A DNA stretch of 41,978 bases from an uncultured Paraglaciecola sp. (GCF_937123705.1 NZ_CAKZKO010000177.1:1-41978), one strand, 5' to 3'. Shown: positions 29,037 to 37,232, counted from the stretch's first letter. Notes: generated from the letters alone by a model not told the origin. Program-made: numbers and translations.

Positions 29037-30503
29037 TTATTGTCCAATAAAACGAATGACACTTGGATTTAGCTGAGTTTCTAGACGCGTCACTACAGGT
29101 GTATTCGTCTCTGTATCCAAAATTTCCACACCCGGTGCCGCATCTTCAGTCACACTGACCCACAAAAATCCAGCAGCATCAACATCGATAAAGCTTATGC
29201 TATCGGTATCAAGTACAGCTTCATCACTTATTTCACCTGTTGTAGGATTGAATTGATAAAGGGTAGAAGCTTCGCGGTACGGGTCAAAAAATGTTGCGTT
29301 GGCATAAAAGTATGCTTTCTCGGCAGAAACAAAAGCGGCAGATTGAATATACTGGGTGCTGTTATCCGTAATATCGGCTGCACTTAATACTGTACTTACA
29401 GTGTAGTTATGGCTATCTACTGCTTCTATCATGCTTTGTTCTACTGTTATGGCTGAATATGAATTGCGGCTGGTGATATACACTTTGTCTGCTAACGCTC
29501 TGACGCTGTGCTCTAGAGGATTTAGCCCCATTAACGGAATTCCCATCAGATCATCTGTTGTATCTGCGTTGGTCTCTATTTCGCTATCAGTTGCAGTGTC
29601 AAATACCGCCAAATAAACGGGGTTAGAGCTGTTGTAGGCATCGTCTAAACGCTGCATCACCACAAAAAGTTTACCATTATTAATCACCGCCGCCGCAGGG
29701 CTAGGGGTATTGGCTGAGTTGTTTGCAGGTACATAAGGGGATAAATCTAATTCGCCTATTTTAAAATCTTCAAAATTTGCGGCTTGAGGGTTCACGACCC
29801 AAATTTTGTCTGAACCATAACGAAGCAAATAGGCTTTTTCTGCGCTGAGTGAAACTAGCGTGTAGGGGTTACGGCTGGTGGAGTCTCCATCATCTTGGGT
29901 CGAATAAGACCACACTTGAGTGGTGGCATCATCTGATAAATATTGACTGATGGTATCGATGAAAAAGCGGCCAATGTGAAACACAGTGTTTGCAAATACA
30001 TTCACGCTGTAATCAGACTGAGTTTTGGCATAATAGCCATCATCTACAGTTTGTGAGGCGGCATCTAAATAGGCCACTTGAGAGCTTGAAAAATCGGCGG
30101 CTAAGGTTTGTACCACGGCCAATGCAGGGGTATCTAACTCATCGCCCACATTCACTGTAACATCGACTGAGTCCGTCAAACCTTCTGCATCTGTTACTGT
30201 CACCGTTATGGTGTATGGCCCGGTATCGCCATTGTCAAAATCAGGAGCGTTTATAAATGCCACTGCACCGCTATTGTCAATGACAAAAAGTTGTTGGTCT
30301 TGCCCTGCAATGCTGTACGTTAATGCTTCACCGTCGTCTGTTGCAGTATATTGACCAAGGAGGGTGGTATTTTCAGCGACAGTCACCGATACGTTTCCCG
30401 ATAAGGCCGGTGCTTGGTTGTCATCACCGCCACAGCCGCTCAGCAGAGATAAGGTGCTAATTAGGCTTAGTGACAGCGCGTTTTTTCTGAAGGTTGTGAA
30501 CAT
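29037..30503 (-). CDS. BtuB-linked lipoprotein with cadherin-like and probable beta-propeller domains
   Basis: The 488-residue protein has a lipoprotein signal ending LLSGC (Cys24) without Asp at +2, so outer-membrane sorting is expected. Residues about 31-118 form a cadherin-like domain ('VTVAENTTLLGQYTATDDG', 'APDFDNGDTGPYTITVTVTDAEG'). The rest (about 130-488) shows blade-like repeats: 'KAYLLRYGSDKIWVVNP', 'GKLFVVMQRLDD', 'DKVYITSRNSY', 'EKAYFYANATFF', 'GFLWVSVTED', each a short strand followed by a value or name of a quantity. This suggests a beta-propeller. Its ATG directly abuts the btuB stop and AAGG sits 8 bases upstream, so it is coupled to btuB under the same riboswitch. A role as corrinoid-binding partner of BtuB is an inference; no enzyme motif is seen. 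Confidence 0.75.
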   Translation of the reverse strand: MFTTFRKNALSLSLISTLSLLSGCGGDDNQAPALSGNVSVTVAENTTLLGQYTATDDGEALTYSIAGQDQQLFVIDNSGAVAFINAPDFDNGDTGPYTITVTVTDAEGLTDSVDVTVNVGDELDTPALAVVQTLAADFSSSQVAYLDAASQTVDDGYYAKTQSDYSVNVFANTVFHIGRFFIDTISQYLSDDATTQVWSYSTQDDGDSTSRNPYTLVSLSAEKAYLLRYGSDKIWVVNPQAANFEDFKIGELDLSPYVPANNSANTPSPAAAVINNGKLFVVMQRLDDAYNSSNPVYLAVFDTATDSEIETNADTTDDLMGIPLMGLNPLEHSVRALADKVYITSRNSYSAITVEQSMIEAVDSHNYTVSTVLSAADITDNSTQYIQSAAFVSAEKAYFYANATFFDPYREASTLYQFNPTTGEISDEAVLDTDSISFIDVDAAGFLWVSVTEDAAPGVEILDTETNTPVVTRLETQLNPSVIRFIGQ

Positions 30504-32519
30504 TTAAATGCCTTGTATTGATAGTTTAAATTGAATGTTTCGCCCTTGAGCGGGGCGGTTCGCTAAATCTTGATATTGTTGGTCAAAGAGGTTGTTTACA
30601 CTTAAGTTGAAGCCATATATTCCGCTTGTGTAGCCGAGCTTAATATCTATTAAGCGCCGTTGGGCGGGTTTACCTGCTTGGCCATTGGTAGATGCAAAAA
30701 TATTAGCGCGGTTAAAATATAAGTTCTTGTCTAATGCGCTGCGCAGCTGCACTTTCCATTGTGGGTTAATCTGGTAATGGGCCGACAAGCTATATTGCTG
30801 GTGATAAATGCCGGGTAACTTTTTATCGTTGAAAGATTTAATATCTGAGCGGGTTTGGCTATCGATAATATTACTTTGTAACGTAAAATTTAGCTTGGGC
30901 GTTACCGCGACTTTTGTCTCAAATTCAAAGCCTAGTAGCTTGGCATCGCTAACATTTTTATAGGCGCCTACGCCGCTACTATTAAAAATGGCGACTATGG
31001 CATTGTCTGATTGTTGCTGATAAACCGTGGCGTTGATGGAATAGTCCATTTCTGCGAATTTATTATGATAAACAGTACCTACACTGAGGGTTTTAGCTTG
31101 TTCAGGTAATAACTCACTGCTGCCTTTAAACAAACCTCTGTCGCCAAATAACTCAAATAAGGTAGGAGTACGTACGCCCTTGCTGGCAATCAATTCGGTT
31201 TTTACATATTGCCCTTGGTACACCACGCCTAGCTCTTGGGTGTGGTGAGTGTGTTTGTTATAAAATGCAGGTGCGTCTGCTTGATTGACTGGGCTGTTTT
31301 CATTCTTTTCTTGTAGCTGGGTTACAAAAGAATAAGCCGAAAATGGTCCGTCATTTTGCTGCCATTGCAATCGCGAACCAATCAGTACTTGGACTTGCTG
31401 GGCAACGACATCGCAGCGACTAATACCATTGCAAACAATTGGGCCGTTTCTATCAAAGCTAAGTGACGCAAATTGTTGTTTGTTCCACTCTAAAGATGGA
31501 CTCACCGCTACATCACCATACTGCGAATCAAATACTAGCGATGTATTAAGCGCTGCATGGGTTTTAGTGGTGTCGTAGTGGGCATCTAGACGTTTTATGT
31601 CGGCAAGAATATCCAAATATTGTTCTGACTTATCTTCTTGGTACAGCTCAAATTCAAGGTTGTCTAGCCATGTGAGTTCGCTGTCAATACTGTGGCGATA
31701 ACCCACTCGCCAGGTATCAGATGCGAGGCTAGCGCTATTTTCTGGGGTATTATTTTGGTAATTAGGTAGGGCTTTTTGTTGCTGATTATATTGAGCAGTA
31801 ATACGAATTTTGTGATGTTCTAAAAACAGCTGATTATTCAGATAAACGTTCTTTTTCTCAAATTGGTTATTGCTTAATGGCTCAGTGCTGGACTGGTTGC
31901 TGTTAGTAAAACTTTGCGGCACAAGGTAGTCGTAATTATTATCGGTTGTTAAGTAACTGCCGCCCAAAGCCAGATTATTTGCTGCGAATGCTTTGTTATA
32001 CACAACATTAACTTCTTGGTGGTTAAATGAACCCAGCGCAAGGCTGAGTTTTAACTGGTCTTGACTGGGGTTGTAGGTGTTTATTCTGATCACGCCACCA
32101 ATGGGCGTCGAGCCTGATCCCAAGGCCTGATTTTTGCTGATTTCTATGCTTTGGATTTGTTCTGTGGGAATTTGGTTTAGATCAAAGCCTCCAAACTGAC
32201 TTTCGTTAACCAACTGACCGTCAATATATAACTGCACTTGTTTACTACTTGAACCACGGATTGAGACCGACACCGGATTACCCAAACCGCCGATTTGACG
32301 AATTTGTAGACCATTCACGGCTTGTAGAATATCCGCTAGGGTTTGTGCAGAGTGAACAAAATCTTGGCGGGATAATAGCTGATAACTGCTAGACAACTGC
32401 GATTTTTGCTCATATACCGTCAGCACTTCTATCGACTCATCTGCAGGCTCGCTGGCGTCTACCCCAGTTGGGTAAAATAAATATGTGAGTAAAAATATAA
32501 AGCGTTTATGAAAAAGCAT
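30504..32519 (-). CDS. btuB: BtuB-like TonB-dependent corrinoid receptor
   Basis: The 671-residue protein has a signal peptide (about 1-23), a short acidic stretch with a possible TonB box 'SIEVLTVYEQ' (about 28-37), and a plug domain (about 50-155) with 'TLADILQAVNGLQIRQIGG', 'PVSVSIRGSSSKQVQLYIDG' and 'GSTPIGGVIRI'. A beta-barrel of roughly 500 residues follows, with 'GVRTPTLFELFGD' and 'NLFDQQYQDLANRPAQGR' near the end, as in BtuB and related small-molecule receptors. It would import cobalamin across the outer membrane with TonB energy. The cobalamin riboswitch directly upstream supports this ligand. GAGG lies five bases before the ATG. Confidence 0.9.
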   Translation of the reverse strand: MLFHKRFIFLLTYLFYPTGVDASEPADESIEVLTVYEQKSQLSSSYQLLSRQDFVHSAQTLADILQAVNGLQIRQIGGLGNPVSVSIRGSSSKQVQLYIDGQLVNESQFGGFDLNQIPTEQIQSIEISKNQALGSGSTPIGGVIRINTYNPSQDQLKLSLALGSFNHQEVNVVYNKAFAANNLALGGSYLTTDNNYDYLVPQSFTNSNQSSTEPLSNNQFEKKNVYLNNQLFLEHHKIRITAQYNQQQKALPNYQNNTPENSASLASDTWRVGYRHSIDSELTWLDNLEFELYQEDKSEQYLDILADIKRLDAHYDTTKTHAALNTSLVFDSQYGDVAVSPSLEWNKQQFASLSFDRNGPIVCNGISRCDVVAQQVQVLIGSRLQWQQNDGPFSAYSFVTQLQEKNENSPVNQADAPAFYNKHTHHTQELGVVYQGQYVKTELIASKGVRTPTLFELFGDRGLFKGSSELLPEQAKTLSVGTVYHNKFAEMDYSINATVYQQQSDNAIVAIFNSSGVGAYKNVSDAKLLGFEFETKVAVTPKLNFTLQSNIIDSQTRSDIKSFNDKKLPGIYHQQYSLSAHYQINPQWKVQLRSALDKNLYFNRANIFASTNGQAGKPAQRRLIDIKLGYTSGIYGFNLSVNNLFDQQYQDLANRPAQGRNIQFKLSIQGI

Positions 32520-32635
32520 TGTTGCCTCAAAAACGAGGACAGCAGGAATGACGAAACATTATCTACATGCCAAGGCACCTAAGAGTCAATGTCTCAATAC
32601 AATTCCTAGCGCCCACCGCACTAAATTCATGTTAT

Positions 32636-32776
32636 TGACAGGCCGGTCTCCGGGCTTAACTGATATTCAGTATCACCGTTGCGGGGGCAGCGTTAGAATC
32701 TTGCACTAACTTCCCGATTATCTCTTATTGTCCAATGGGATAAATATCCGATTGAACAGAGCACCTGAGCAATTTA
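32636..32776 (-). promoter_or_regulatory. Cobalamin (adenosylcobalamin) riboswitch upstream of btuB
   Basis: Read on the minus strand, the region shows the B12-element landmarks in order: 'CAGGTGCTC', 'CGGGAAGTTAGTGCAAGATT', 'GCTGCCCCCGCAACGGT', and 'AAGCCCGGAGACCGGCCTG'. The GCTGCCCCCGCAACGGT core and the final AAGcCCGGAGACC block are diagnostic of the aptamer that binds cobalamin and lowers expression of uptake genes. About 115 nt separate it from the btuB start. There CCTC (32535-32538 complement side) and GAGG (the Shine-Dalgarno) could form a small stem that hides the ribosome binding site. Boundaries are approximate. Confidence 0.93.
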
Positions 32777-32996
32777 CGTCGCAAGTTTGCGGATGTTCGC
32801 CAATGATGTCAATGCAATGAGTTGTTCTAAGCTATGTCTAAAAATATCGGTATGATGTATTACTCTATAAGTAATGGCTGTTACGTCGTAAGCCTAAGCT
32901 GTATATTGTTGATATTATTAACACAAGTTTGATTAGTAGGGGGCTTTTGAGCGTGTCTCTGAAGCTAAAGCTAGATATAAATTGGAACCCAATATA

Positions 32997-33725
32997 ATGG
33001 TTGTTATAAATCGTATTGTTTGGCTGTTATTGCTTTCTTTTTCAATCCAAGCACAGCAGACACTTACAATCGTCTCAAGCGTTGACAAGCCCCCTTATAT
33101 TTTGCAAAAAGAAAATAGCGGGTTTGAAATTGAACTCGTTCAAGCTGTTATTCAAGGTATGGGGAAATCGGCTGAGATTCATTATGAAAATTATGGTCGG
33201 ACCGCAAAAATGTTTGAGGTGCAAGGCATAGATGCCATTATGACCGCTAGCCAAAAAGTATTCACTGATACTTCTGTTTTAACCTTGCCTTACATTAATT
33301 ACCAAAATGTGGCGATTTCGTTAGCAGAAAACAACCTAAAAATAGAGAAAGTTGCCGATCTAGCAGGCTATAGTATGGTGAGTTTTCAACTTGCAGATAA
33401 AGTTTTAGGGCAAGCGTTTTTAAAGGCCGCAATGTCTAGCCCTATGTATGCGCAAATGGGCGATCAATCAAAACAGCCTGGCATGTTATTTAGAAAACGA
33501 ACGGATGTTCTGGTGATGGATAAAATGATTTTTTACGCTATGTTGAAGCAGTCTGATTGGGCAGGCCAAATTGATAAGGTGAAAATACACCCTATATTTC
33601 CCGTAACTGCCTATTCAATGGCTTTTAAAGATAAGCAAAACGTCAGCTTATTTAATGCTGAATTAATCAAATTTTTGGCGTCAAATGACTATATGGAATT
33701 AAGAAAAAAGTACGACTTCGACTAG
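32997..33725 (+). CDS. Family-3 periplasmic solute-binding protein
   Basis: The 242-residue protein has a signal peptide (about 1-18, 'LLLLSFSIQAQ') and the start of a family-3 solute-binding fold: 'LTIVSSVDKPPYILQKENSGFEIELVQAVIQGMG'. The middle has 'GIDAIMTASQKVFTD'. It has no cysteine lipobox and no ABC permease or ATPase partner. Such stand-alone members often bind amino acids or act as sensors or in iron- or redox-related uptake in Alteromonadales, but the ligand cannot be told. The ATG at 32997 replaces a TTG at 32982. The gene begins in a region also used by the divergent btuB leader. Confidence 0.8.
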   Translation: MVVINRIVWLLLLSFSIQAQQTLTIVSSVDKPPYILQKENSGFEIELVQAVIQGMGKSAEIHYENYGRTAKMFEVQGIDAIMTASQKVFTDTSVLTLPYINYQNVAISLAENNLKIEKVADLAGYSMVSFQLADKVLGQAFLKAAMSSPMYAQMGDQSKQPGMLFRKRTDVLVMDKMIFYAMLKQSDWAGQIDKVKIHPIFPVTAYSMAFKDKQNVSLFNAELIKFLASNDYMELRKKYDFD

Positions 33726-33763
33726 TCTATGCTGGGGCTTGGCTCATGAGTTATAACAGGTCA

Positions 33764-33785
33764 TTGGCGGTTTTTACACCGCCAA
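33764..33785. terminator. Bidirectional terminator hairpin
   Basis: TTGGCGGT (33764-33771) and ACCGCCAA (33778-33785) form an 8-bp stem with a 6-nt loop. It is followed by CATTTTCTT on the plus strand, and it lies between a convergent solute-binding gene and the Tsx-like gene. Confidence 0.75.
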
Positions 33786-33792
33786 CATTTTC

Positions 33793-34533
33793 TTAAAAAT
33801 GCCATTTAACAATAAGGTTAAGGTTAGACTCATCGGTTTCGAATTCAGGGCTGTCTTCGATTCCGTATTTATTTAACCAATACACATATTCCACACCTAG
33901 ATACAGTTTGTTCGACAAACCTAACGCTTTACCCATTGACCATTTTAATTGTGACGTGAAATTCATACTGCTGCTTTGATCATCAGTGCTGTTAAACCAG
34001 TCGATAAAACCATCATAGGTAAAGTCCTGTTCGGCCATTTTAAAAGGCAGGGCCCAAGCGGTCGTCAGCTGCCAGTTGTTTTTAACACTGTCATTTTGAC
34101 GTCTTAAGAAGTTAAGCTGCAAAAATTGAAATTGCGGCACATTCAAGTCGAGTCCTACACCGTACAAAAAGTTTGTGGCGCCGCTAGACATTTCGACAGT
34201 TGTTGAGACTAACACATCTTTAATTAAGCCATTAGACACGCAATATTCGGCCACTTTGCATAAACTGATTCTGGGTGACCACTCGGCATAGTTTGAACGG
34301 CTACCGTCGTCGCCACGCAAGTGATCGAGAAACATAAAACTATCACCCCAGCTAGTGCCGGCCACATGTTCGAAGGTAAGGATTTGTTGATCTTTATGAT
34401 CAACCTTATAATCGCCGCCATTTAGATAAGAGACACTAAAGTCTTGCCAAAACACTTCGGCAGCAGTGGAAACAGAAAAACTAGCCGAAAAACAAAGCAC
34501 TACCCAGTTTATTAATATTGATTTTTTTAACAA
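33793..34533 (-). CDS. Tsx-like nucleoside channel outer-membrane protein
   Basis: The 246-residue protein has a signal peptide (about 1-24, 'ASFSVSTAAEV') and a beta-barrel pattern. The Tsx family signature region is visible: 'DFSVSYLNGG', 'ILTFEHVAGTSWGDSFMFLDHLRG', and the end is 'LIVKWHF' with a terminal Phe, the outer-membrane insertion signal. Tsx proteins are small passive channels for nucleosides. E. coli Tsx is 294 residues including the signal, so this is a little shorter. The start is a TTG at 34533; there is no ATG before the signal region. No nucleoside gene is linked. Confidence 0.8.
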   Translation of the reverse strand: MLKKSILINWVVLCFSASFSVSTAAEVFWQDFSVSYLNGGDYKVDHKDQQILTFEHVAGTSWGDSFMFLDHLRGDDGSRSNYAEWSPRISLCKVAEYCVSNGLIKDVLVSTTVEMSSGATNFLYGVGLDLNVPQFQFLQLNFLRRQNDSVKNNWQLTTAWALPFKMAEQDFTYDGFIDWFNSTDDQSSSMNFTSQLKWSMGKALGLSNKLYLGVEYVYWLNKYGIEDSPEFETDESNLNLIVKWHF

Positions 34534-34663
34534 GATCCCACTACCCTTATGGTTAAATCTAATGAAATTGCAACTAAGTGCAGAATCACCTGAATAATTA
34601 TTGGGCGCAAGTTTGAGGATGTTTCAGATTAAAGTCAATGCAGCAAGGATTTAGGCCAATTTA

Positions 34664-34780
34664 ATACCAATTCATCCTAACAATTAGTCACTCAGAGAAC
34701 ACCAGCGACTTTCATTCGAGCGCCTTGATTAGGTGCTTTTAAATCTCGCTGAGTGATCAATTGTTAGGATGGATTGGTAT
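34664..34780. mobile_element. MITE-like element, short copy (117 bp)
   Basis: ATACCAATTCATCCTAACAA at the left and its inverse TTGTTAGGATGGATTGGTAT at the right mark terminal inverted repeats of about 32 bp with three mismatches. Internally it holds 'AGAGAACACCAGCGACTTTC' and 'GCGCCTTGATTAGGTGCTTT'. No ORF. It equals the 263-bp copy at 35936 in reverse orientation with 146 bp removed. I saw no clear target-site duplication. Confidence 0.8.
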
Positions 34781-34890
34781 AACATCTTGTTTTGTTATGA
34801 CCGAATCGCCTTAGTGCTCTGAATATGCTGGTATAAGATTAAATCTAAGTCTCCATACCGACGGGTGCTGGATTGTCAGTATGAGTGGAT

Positions 34891-34992
34891 ATGAATTCTA
34901 AACTTAGTGGTTTTCTTTTACTTATTGCGCTGCTGCAAGATGCTTCGGAATCCGCTAAAGAAGACACATTCAGATATTTTAAACCAGTCTAA
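34891..34992 (+). CDS. Possible 33-residue ORF, signal-peptide-like
   Basis: In the 495-bp gap between the Tsx-like and solute-binding genes, an ATG at 34891 opens 33 codons reading MNSKLSGFLLLIALLQDASE and then AKEDTFRYFKPV. A charged start and hydrophobic core resemble a signal peptide. No good ribosome binding site is visible. It could be a small protein, the relic of an exported protein gene, or chance. Confidence 0.25.
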   Translation: MNSKLSGFLLLIALLQDASESAKEDTFRYFKPV

Positions 34993-35028
34993 CCTAAGAA
35001 TTGATGGTGTTGTTAGGGTGGGTTGCTA

Positions 35029-35772
35029 CTAATACTGGCTAATAGGTTGATTAACTATCTCTTGATAAACGCCAGATTGTTTGATTTTTTGTAAACCAAG
35101 ATCGAGCATTTCGCAGTAGTATTTGGCTTTCGGATGCGAGGGATTAAACACAACAGCGTTTTGTATGGGGTAAGGCTTTATATCTTTGGCTTTGATCAAT
35201 AATCCTTGGTCAATGTTTAATTTTGAGCTGTGGTATTCGACTACTTTTTCCATCATTAAACCTGCATTTACTCGTCCAAGTAACATCATTCTAATTAGGT
35301 GTTGATCAGACTGGACTTGCTGCTTGTGGCTGTTGGATTCTTTCATTATGGGTGGATAGTAATACCCATTAACTTGGCCTAATACTAATAGTGGATTATT
35401 GATATCGCTTATCTGCGTGACAGAAACAGGACTATCTTTGTGATAATAAAACTGTAATGCACCCACATAAATAGGTTGTTTGCCATAAAGTAAATGGGGG
35501 TAATTCTCATCGTTAAGCTTGGAATTAAGCCCGCCCAAACCTTTACCTTGATCAAGCGTGCGCATTAAGCGAGCAAAAGGCATGACTTCATATTGAACGT
35601 CAATATCCATGGATTGGTATGCGGCGGCGACTAATCGATTGGAAAGTCCATCGCCGGTTTGGGTAGAAAAGGGATAGAAGTTATCTTCCGCATACAAGGT
35701 AATCTGCTCCGCAGTGACATCACTGCTAAGCCCCCAAAATATTAAAAAACCTATTATCTTGAAGTTGAGCAT
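35029..35772 (-). CDS. Family-3 periplasmic solute-binding protein
   Basis: The 247-residue protein has a signal peptide (about 1-21) and a family-3 binding-protein pattern: 'ITLYAEDNFYPFSTQTGDGLSNRLVAAAYQSMDIDVQYEVMPFARLMRTLDQGKG'. Later 'VNAGLMMEKVVEYH' and 'YYCEMLDLGLQKIKQSGVYQEIV' give the hinge and final helix. As with the homologue at 32997, no permease or ATPase gene is near, and the ligand is unknown. The gene is flanked on both sides by MITE-like copies in inverted orientation, so the block could invert by homologous recombination. An AGGAAA box sits about 11 bases upstream of the ATG. Confidence 0.78.
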   Translation of the reverse strand: MLNFKIIGFLIFWGLSSDVTAEQITLYAEDNFYPFSTQTGDGLSNRLVAAAYQSMDIDVQYEVMPFARLMRTLDQGKGLGGLNSKLNDENYPHLLYGKQPIYVGALQFYYHKDSPVSVTQISDINNPLLVLGQVNGYYYPPIMKESNSHKQQVQSDQHLIRMMLLGRVNAGLMMEKVVEYHSSKLNIDQGLLIKAKDIKPYPIQNAVVFNPSHPKAKYYCEMLDLGLQKIKQSGVYQEIVNQPISQY

Positions 35773-35935
35773 TATTTTTGTTGTTTTCCTTCACTAAAAA
35801 AGGGTTCACTATGATTTAAGACAATTTGTCTTAAATCAATTTTGTACGTGTGTCTTTGGTATGTGTCAAGAAATAGCTGACTTTTAGTACTAAATTGGTT
35901 GCGGTGAATATTACATTTACTGCCTGAGGCATCTA

Positions 35936-36198
35936 ATACCAATTCATCCTAACAATTGATCACTCAGCGAGATTTAAAAGCACCTAATCAAGGCGCTCGA
36001 ATGAAGGAATAGTTATTCTATTGTAAGTTCGGGCAACGCAGAGTAGGTGCTTTTAAACCTCGCCCAAAGGGAGAACACCAGCGACTTTCACTCTTCGTTC
36101 TAGCCCTTTGAAAGGGGGCGGCCATTCCTGCAGGACTACGCCTCGATTGAAAGTCGCTGGTGTTCTCTGAGTGACTAATTGTTAGGATGAATTGGTAT
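35936..36198. mobile_element. MITE-like element, long copy (263 bp) with internal hairpins
   Basis: Its ends, 32 bp from ATACCAATTCATCCTAACAA and the inverse, match with two mismatches. Inside, 35967-35986 pairs with 36044-36063 (19 of 20), and 36071-36090 pairs perfectly over 20 bases with 36148-36167. The folded strand would be a terminal stem carrying two side hairpins, a cloverleaf-like structure. No ORF or transposase inside; it would need a transposase in trans. Confidence 0.85.
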
Positions 36199-36269
36199 AA
36201 TCATTCTCTAAAGCAGTCATTAGCCAGCTTTGGTATTCTAACGGCGAAGCTATTTTTAGGAGTGTGTCA

Positions 36270-37214
36270 GTGATATTTCGAAGGTATATGTGGTTATTTA
36301 TCGCGCTTTTATCGAGCTGCGGCGCGGACTATCAATTTTCAGAACAATTACGAGCGAAAGAACGCCAGTTGCCTTTGTATGCCAAGCAGATCTCAGGTGC
36401 ATTAGTTACCGAAGACTTAGAGTTTATCAATAACCTAGATGATCCCAATAGGTTTATCGAAGATGTAACTTTTCCAAAGATAAGGGGGTACTTCCCTAGG
36501 GCAGACTCAGCCACAGATTCGGCGGTAATCATCCTTCCAGGTGGCGGTTATAAAGGCTTATCTATCGACTGGGAGGGAATTCAAGTCGCCAAGCGGCTTA
36601 ATCAAATAGGTGTCACAGCTTTTGTGTTGAAATATCGTATTCCAATGGATAAAACCATGGTGAACAAAAGTATTGGTCCATTACAAGATGTGCAACAAGC
36701 CATTAATTTAGTGCGTAGTAATAGCCAGCAGTGGGGACTTAACACCAGTAAAATAGGGGTGCTTGGTTTTTCAGCTGGTGGGCATTTGGCTGCATCAGCT
36801 GCGGTGCATTTTAATCAGGCCGTGGATCCAGCGATGAAAGGCAAAAATCTGCGGCCTGATTTTCAAATCTTAGTGTATCCGGTGATTAGTTTTGATCAGG
36901 AAATTACCCATAAAGGCTCGCGCCAAAATCTAATTGGGGCTAATCCGACGCCTGAATCGATTCGCTACTTTTCAACAGAATTACAGGTTACCTCTAAGTC
37001 TCCTCAAGCCTTTATTGTACATGCAGGTGACGATAAACTTGTGCCAGTTGCCAACTCAATACGTTATTACCAAGCGTTGCATCAGCATCAAGTCCCAACT
37101 CAGCTTTTGTTATTACCTGATGGTGGACACGGCTTTGGCCTAAATAATTCATATGATTGGTTTGCCTCTCTAGCCGAGTGGATGGACAATGCTGGCTTAA
37201 TGAGCAAACAGTAA
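36270..37214 (+). CDS. Alpha/beta-hydrolase lipoprotein (acetyl-esterase / BD-FAE type)
   Basis: The 314-residue protein has a short hydrophobic leader 'MWLFIALLSSCGADY' with a lipobox at SSC, so it is probably lipidated. The esterase fold has an oxyanion block 'VIILPGGGYKGLSIDWEG', a nucleophile elbow 'GFSAGGHLAAS', Asp in 'HAGDDKLVPV' and His in 'LLPDGGHGFGL', a full Ser-Asp-His triad of the DUF1749/BD-FAE esterases often acting on acetylated carbohydrates. I prefer the GTG at 36270 (AGGAG seven bases upstream) to the GTG at 36264, which would sit on the ribosome binding site. Its promoter must lie between the MITE-like end (36198) and the start. Confidence 0.85.
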   Translation: MIFRRYMWLFIALLSSCGADYQFSEQLRAKERQLPLYAKQISGALVTEDLEFINNLDDPNRFIEDVTFPKIRGYFPRADSATDSAVIILPGGGYKGLSIDWEGIQVAKRLNQIGVTAFVLKYRIPMDKTMVNKSIGPLQDVQQAINLVRSNSQQWGLNTSKIGVLGFSAGGHLAASAAVHFNQAVDPAMKGKNLRPDFQILVYPVISFDQEITHKGSRQNLIGANPTPESIRYFSTELQVTSKSPQAFIVHAGDDKLVPVANSIRYYQALHQHQVPTQLLLLPDGGHGFGLNNSYDWFASLAEWMDNAGLMSKQ

Positions 37215-37232
37215 GTTTTCTTGCAGAAAACT
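37214..37232 (+). terminator. Weak hairpin at the hydrolase stop
   Basis: AGTTTTC and GAAAACT form a 7-bp AT-rich stem with a 5-nt loop, overlapping the stop codon. It lacks a T-run and is called with low confidence. Confidence 0.35.

Noticed and set aside
34664..36198. Composite transposon with inverted ends around the solute-binding gene
   Set aside because: Each copy is a complete small element with its own inverted ends and lacks a transposase; nothing shows the pair moves as one unit.
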